Assembly (NCBI GenBank): GCA_024405215.1
Contig: JAKSPB010000007.1
Coordinates: 1-64,000, forward strand
DNA: 64,000 bases
Source of the DNA: Lentisphaeria bacterium
GTDB lineage: Bacteria; Verrucomicrobiota; Lentisphaeria; Oligosphaerales; Oligosphaeraceae
Reading direction: 5' to 3'
Both the position numbers and the translations under genes were made by a program. Below the pieces are notes generated by a model that was given only the letters and a program-made list of their open reading frames with translations, made no database searches and had not been told where the DNA came from. This document shows positions 61,474 through 64,000 of this stretch, piece by piece (position 1 is the stretch's first letter; every line of letters starts with the position of its first letter).

Positions 61474-62122
61474 CCAGTTTCACCTCCTCGCGAATCAAAT
61501 CCCGTAAAAACACACCCTGCAAATCCTCCGTCTCGGCTTCCTCCCGGAATTTCCTCTGTGCATCCTCGTCCCGCTGCCGCCGCCGAGGGAAAAATTGTTC
61601 ATGCTTCGCTGGAATCGCCTCCAGAAAGCGGAGTCGCTGAAATGCACGCGGACTCTTCAGCACATACTGCAAACCAAGGTCTCCCAAGTGCATAGCCCGC
61701 GCCAGGCACTCCACAGAAATCTCGTTTCGCATGAATGCCTTTGCAAAGGAATAGTAGGAGTCATCGGCACGATACCCTACAATCATATCATAGCGCTCCA
61801 CATCCACGAAAAAATGTTCTTTCAGCCATTCCATGCCGCGCTTCATCAGCGGCGTTGAAGGCGCGATCTGGCGATTGGCCAGCAATAGCGCAAGCCAATG
61901 AAGGATAGAGTATCCATCGGCATGCAAATTCAGGATGTTCAGTTCGTCCAGAGAAAAGTCGTATGCGTTGGCATATCCGTCCACTCCGTCGCCGCAGGCC
62001 CACTCCTGCGCCAATTCCACATGACAAGTGCAATAGAATCCCCGCCCGTAGTCATTGGTGACTTTCCCTTTGCCAAACTCGGGCTTTCGCACGACTTCCA
62101 TTGATCCATGATACAACCGCAA
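61439..62122 (-). CDS. DUF3990-family protein, ADP-ribosyltransferase-like toxin candidate
   Basis: 227 residues from TTG 62122, chosen because GGGAGG lies six bases upstream and the protein then starts directly at the family motif RLYHGSMEVVRKPEFGKG. A second motif NDYGRGFYCTCHVELAQEWA (about 26-45) completes the DUF3990 pattern, which resembles the NAD-binding part of ADP-ribosyltransferases. The remaining 180 residues are helical and charged (FPRRRQRDEDAQRKFREEAE). A longer frame to 62221 has no good start. It is cotranscribed with the HTH gene and so may be the toxin half. Confidence 0.72.
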   Translation of the reverse strand: MRLYHGSMEVVRKPEFGKGKVTNDYGRGFYCTCHVELAQEWACGDGVDGYANAYDFSLDELNILNLHADGYSILHWLALLLANRQIAPSTPLMKRGMEWLKEHFFVDVERYDMIVGYRADDSYYSFAKAFMRNEISVECLARAMHLGDLGLQYVLKSPRAFQRLRFLEAIPAKHEQFFPRRRQRDEDAQRKFREEAETEDLQGVFLRDLIREEVKLDDPRLQSVLFG

Positions 62123-62149
62123 AACATACCTCCCTTGTGGATGATGGGA

Positions 62150-62157
62150 ATAATATA
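62150..62157 (-). promoter_or_regulatory. TATATTAT promoter-like element of the DUF3990 operon
   Basis: GG-TATATTAT-TCCC on the minus strand, 28 bp before the TTG start, so a short leader would carry the GGGAGG site. Confidence 0.5.
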
Positions 62158-62245
62158 CCACCACAGAAGTATTTTTTTCTTCCACAGCAAAGAACGGACT
62201 CGGCCTCTGCAAGGGGCGCAAGCTCCGGGCATAAATGCAAAAAGA

Positions 62246-62281
62246 GGCTGTTGCACCTCTGAATGAGGTTTAACAACAGCC
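62246..62281 (-). terminator. intrinsic terminator after the GH38 gene
   Basis: On the minus strand GGCTGTTG pairs with CAACAGCC (62274-62281 with 62246-62253), with an inner CCTC/GAGG stem, followed by TCTTTTTGC. It lies 27 bp after the GH38 stop. Confidence 0.8.
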
Positions 62282-62307
62282 CCTTTCGCTTTTGCTGTCC
62301 GTATTTC

Positions 62308-64000
62308 CTACGACAGCTTCAGGGTCAGGATCTGGAAGGGAGCCAGGGCGAAGGGATACTCGCCGTCCACGCCCTGCACCTCTCCGCCGTCCGTCCATTC
62401 GATGGCATTGGTCAGCTTGACTTTGGAGAGTCCGGCCCCCTTGCGGAGCTTCAGCGCCCCCTGCGCATGGCGTCCGCGCGTCTCCACGATACGGACCACC
62501 AGGTCGTCGGATTTTTCCGCCCGCTTGAGGACTTCCAAGGAAACGCCTTCGCCCTCCACCGTAACGGGAACCGTCACCTTTGCGGCCTCCTGTCCTTCGA
62601 AGCCCCAGGGCTCGCGATTCAGCTGCGCGGCATCCGTGTAGACAGGCGCCTCAATGACGCTGCCGCCGTGAGGACGGATGGCGTAAGTGAACTCCTGATG
62701 GCCCTGGTCCGCGTAGAAGTCCGGCCACTTGGAGGAACGCAGGAGACTCAGCTCCATCACGCCCTCGCGGACCATGTAGCCATACTTGCAGTCGTTCATC
62801 AGCGCCACACCGCGTTCGCCGTCGGAAAGATCCGCATAGCGATGTCCGCAGACCTCGAACTGTACTTGGTCACGGCTGGTATTGGTATGCGTCGGGCGCT
62901 TGATCATGCCATACTGGATGTCGTATGTGGCCTCGCGGGCATCCACGTTTGTGGGGAATGCGACGCGCAGCATCTTCCGGGCCTCGTTCCAATCCACGGC
63001 AGTCTTGAACTCCACCGCAGAGCCATTCTCCGCCAGGGAGACCTCCTGCTGAATCGTGGAATTGCCGATGGCCAGAGGGAAGCGGATCACGCTACGGACC
63101 GGCCCGACTTCTCGGACAGCCTTGCCTGCCGCCTTCGCATCCTCGGTGCGCTGGGTGCGATACCAGGGATCCAGATCCCAGGCGTCGTATTCCGCCGGCT
63201 CGTCCACGTAAAGCTGCAACACATTGCCCGGCGCGGAAAGCTGCTCCTGGTCATTTTCGCGGGAGACCAGGCTGATCAGCCGGCCGTCCGCATTGAATTC
63301 GCAGGAAAGGCGGCTGTTCTCCAGCAGCAGTTCGCTGTCGCTCTTCGTAGCAACCGCCTTGCCGCTGCGGGGATTCCGGACCAAGGTCAGGAAGCCGTCG
63401 GCAGGAACCACTACCGCTGCGAAGACACGTCCATCGGATTCCACCTGCGTGGGAACCGCCTTTCCGTCGGCAGTCTTCACCGTGCCCTTCGCCCAGCTCT
63501 TCGGAAGTTCCACGGGACGCGCGTACTCCGTGGAAAGGCTGTTGAAAAGCGTCAGCGCATTGGCGTTGGGCCTCAGAAGCGCCTTCGCGGCATCCTGCAG
63601 AACCTCCTCAAGGGCCTTCAGGCAATCGGCGTGCTCCTTCTGGGTATTGTCATAGACCAACTTGATGGAAGACCCGGGGATGATATCATGGAACTGATTA
63701 ATCAGAAGTGTCTTGCAGACTTTGTCCAGAACCTTCCGCGGATACTTGTCAGCAGGCAGCAGACTGCTGAGGAACTCCGCCTGCAACAGGCGCTGTTCCA
63801 GCTTGCGGTTGTTCCGCTTGGTGCGGGACTGCGTGGTCAGGGTGGCGCGGTGCTTCTCAAAATAGAGCTCGCCATGCCAGATCGGGAATTTTTCCTTCTG
63901 GGCGATCATCCTGTCGGCCGCCTCCTGGGCAAAACCAATCTGGACTTTCGGCACGCCTTCCATGTTCTTCGCCAGCAGCGCACGCTCCACGTGGTCCTCG
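62308..64000 (-). CDS. GH38-family alpha-mannosidase, C-terminal part (runs off right edge)
   Basis: The frame is open to the window end, so the N-terminal catalytic barrel with the nucleophile Asp lies outside. The 560 visible residues contain LINQFHDIIPGSSIKLVYDN (about 93-112 of the visible part), a strongly conserved GH38 stretch after the active site, then the beta-rich C-terminal domains (LLLENSRLSCEFNADGRLIS, YDAWDLDPWYR) and ALAPFQILTLKL at the end. GH38 enzymes trim alpha-mannosides from glycans. The gene is closed by a terminator at 62246-62281. Confidence 0.9.
   Translation of the reverse strand, partial: EDHVERALLAKNMEGVPKVQIGFAQEAADRMIAQKEKFPIWHGELYFEKHRATLTTQSRTKRNNRKLEQRLLQAEFLSSLLPADKYPRKVLDKVCKTLLINQFHDIIPGSSIKLVYDNTQKEHADCLKALEEVLQDAAKALLRPNANALTLFNSLSTEYARPVELPKSWAKGTVKTADGKAVPTQVESDGRVFAAVVVPADGFLTLVRNPRSGKAVATKSDSELLLENSRLSCEFNADGRLISLVSRENDQEQLSAPGNVLQLYVDEPAEYDAWDLDPWYRTQRTEDAKAAGKAVREVGPVRSVIRFPLAIGNSTIQQEVSLAENGSAVEFKTAVDWNEARKMLRVAFPTNVDAREATYDIQYGMIKRPTHTNTSRDQVQFEVCGHRYADLSDGERGVALMNDCKYGYMVREGVMELSLLRSSKWPDFYADQGHQEFTYAIRPHGGSVIEAPVYTDAAQLNREPWGFEGQEAAKVTVPVTVEGEGVSLEVLKRAEKSDDLVVRIVETRGRHAQGALKLRKGAGLSKVKLTNAIEWTDGGEVQGVDGEYPFALAPFQILTLKLS

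Overview
The window reads as chromosomal DNA of a moderately GC-rich, Gram-negative, polysaccharide-degrading bacterium. The density of glycoside hydrolases, the DUF6259-type protein, the sulfatase-modifying-factor-like protein, a sigma-54 gene and a heptose kinase for LPS core all fit a Lentisphaerota/Victivallales-type (PVC superphylum) gut or animal-associated organism. This is inference from gene content; there is no rRNA gene in the window.

Layout. 0-2 kb: the end of an unknown Ala/Asp-rich protein coupled to a putative outer-membrane barrel, then a MazE/AbrB-Doc toxin-antitoxin pair with three 11-bp-spaced operator-like repeats. 2-4.5 kb: decayed DNA, including an IS1634-type transposase pseudogene joined to the first residues of a DUF1703 ATPase gene. 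4.5-14 kb (minus strand): eight genes for an unidentified amino-sugar or aminocyclitol pathway: two DegT/StrS aminotransferases, a Gfo/Idh/MocA dehydrogenase, a neutral-ceramidase-like amidase, a NagB-like protein, a PIG-L deacetylase, a PfkB kinase and a mannitol-phosphate-dehydrogenase-like enzyme, closed by a strong terminator. 14-29 kb (minus strand): clpC, an FHA-like membrane protein, hldA, rlmI, rpoN, namZ-like and tsaB, many with ATGA overlaps, followed by a secreted GH16-CBM6 protein and a GH95 enzyme. 29-35.6 kb (plus strand): a GNAT protein, then a tight operon of PHP-like hydrolase, trehalase-like glycosidase, Gfo/Idh/MocA oxidoreductase and two MDR dehydrogenases.

35.7-43 kb is an accessory island. 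It starts at tRNA-Ser(TGA) with a decayed tyrosine integrase, then carries a SUMF1/C-type-lectin-fold gene split by an amber codon with a diversity-generating-retroelement-like C-terminus and a long inverted repeat beyond it, an AT-rich SIR2-domain gene that may be a defence NADase, an intact DUF1703 ATPase/nuclease and a small unknown gene. 43-60.5 kb is a second carbohydrate region: two GH42-like proteins, a DUF6259 protein, an XRE regulator, a sugar ABC transporter (binding protein, double ATPase, permease), an MBL hydrolase, a trehalase-like glycosidase and a GH78 rhamnosidase-like enzyme. 60.7-62.2 kb holds a DUF3990 plus DUF3791-like/HTH pair resembling a toxin-antitoxin module, and the window ends inside a GH38 alpha-mannosidase gene.

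How the parts may work together: secreted GH16 and GH42-like enzymes would cut glycans outside, the RbsABC-type transporter would import sugars, and leaderless GH37-like, GH95, GH78 and GH38 enzymes with Gfo/Idh and MDR dehydrogenases would process them inside the cell. A shared TATATTAT-like element lies 28-54 bp upstream of at least six start codons and may be the lineage's -10 box. The most likely undescribed systems are the 4.6-13.9 kb amino-sugar pathway, the SUMF1 gene with its retroelement-like 3' end, the solitary SIR2 gene and the DUF3990/HTH pair.
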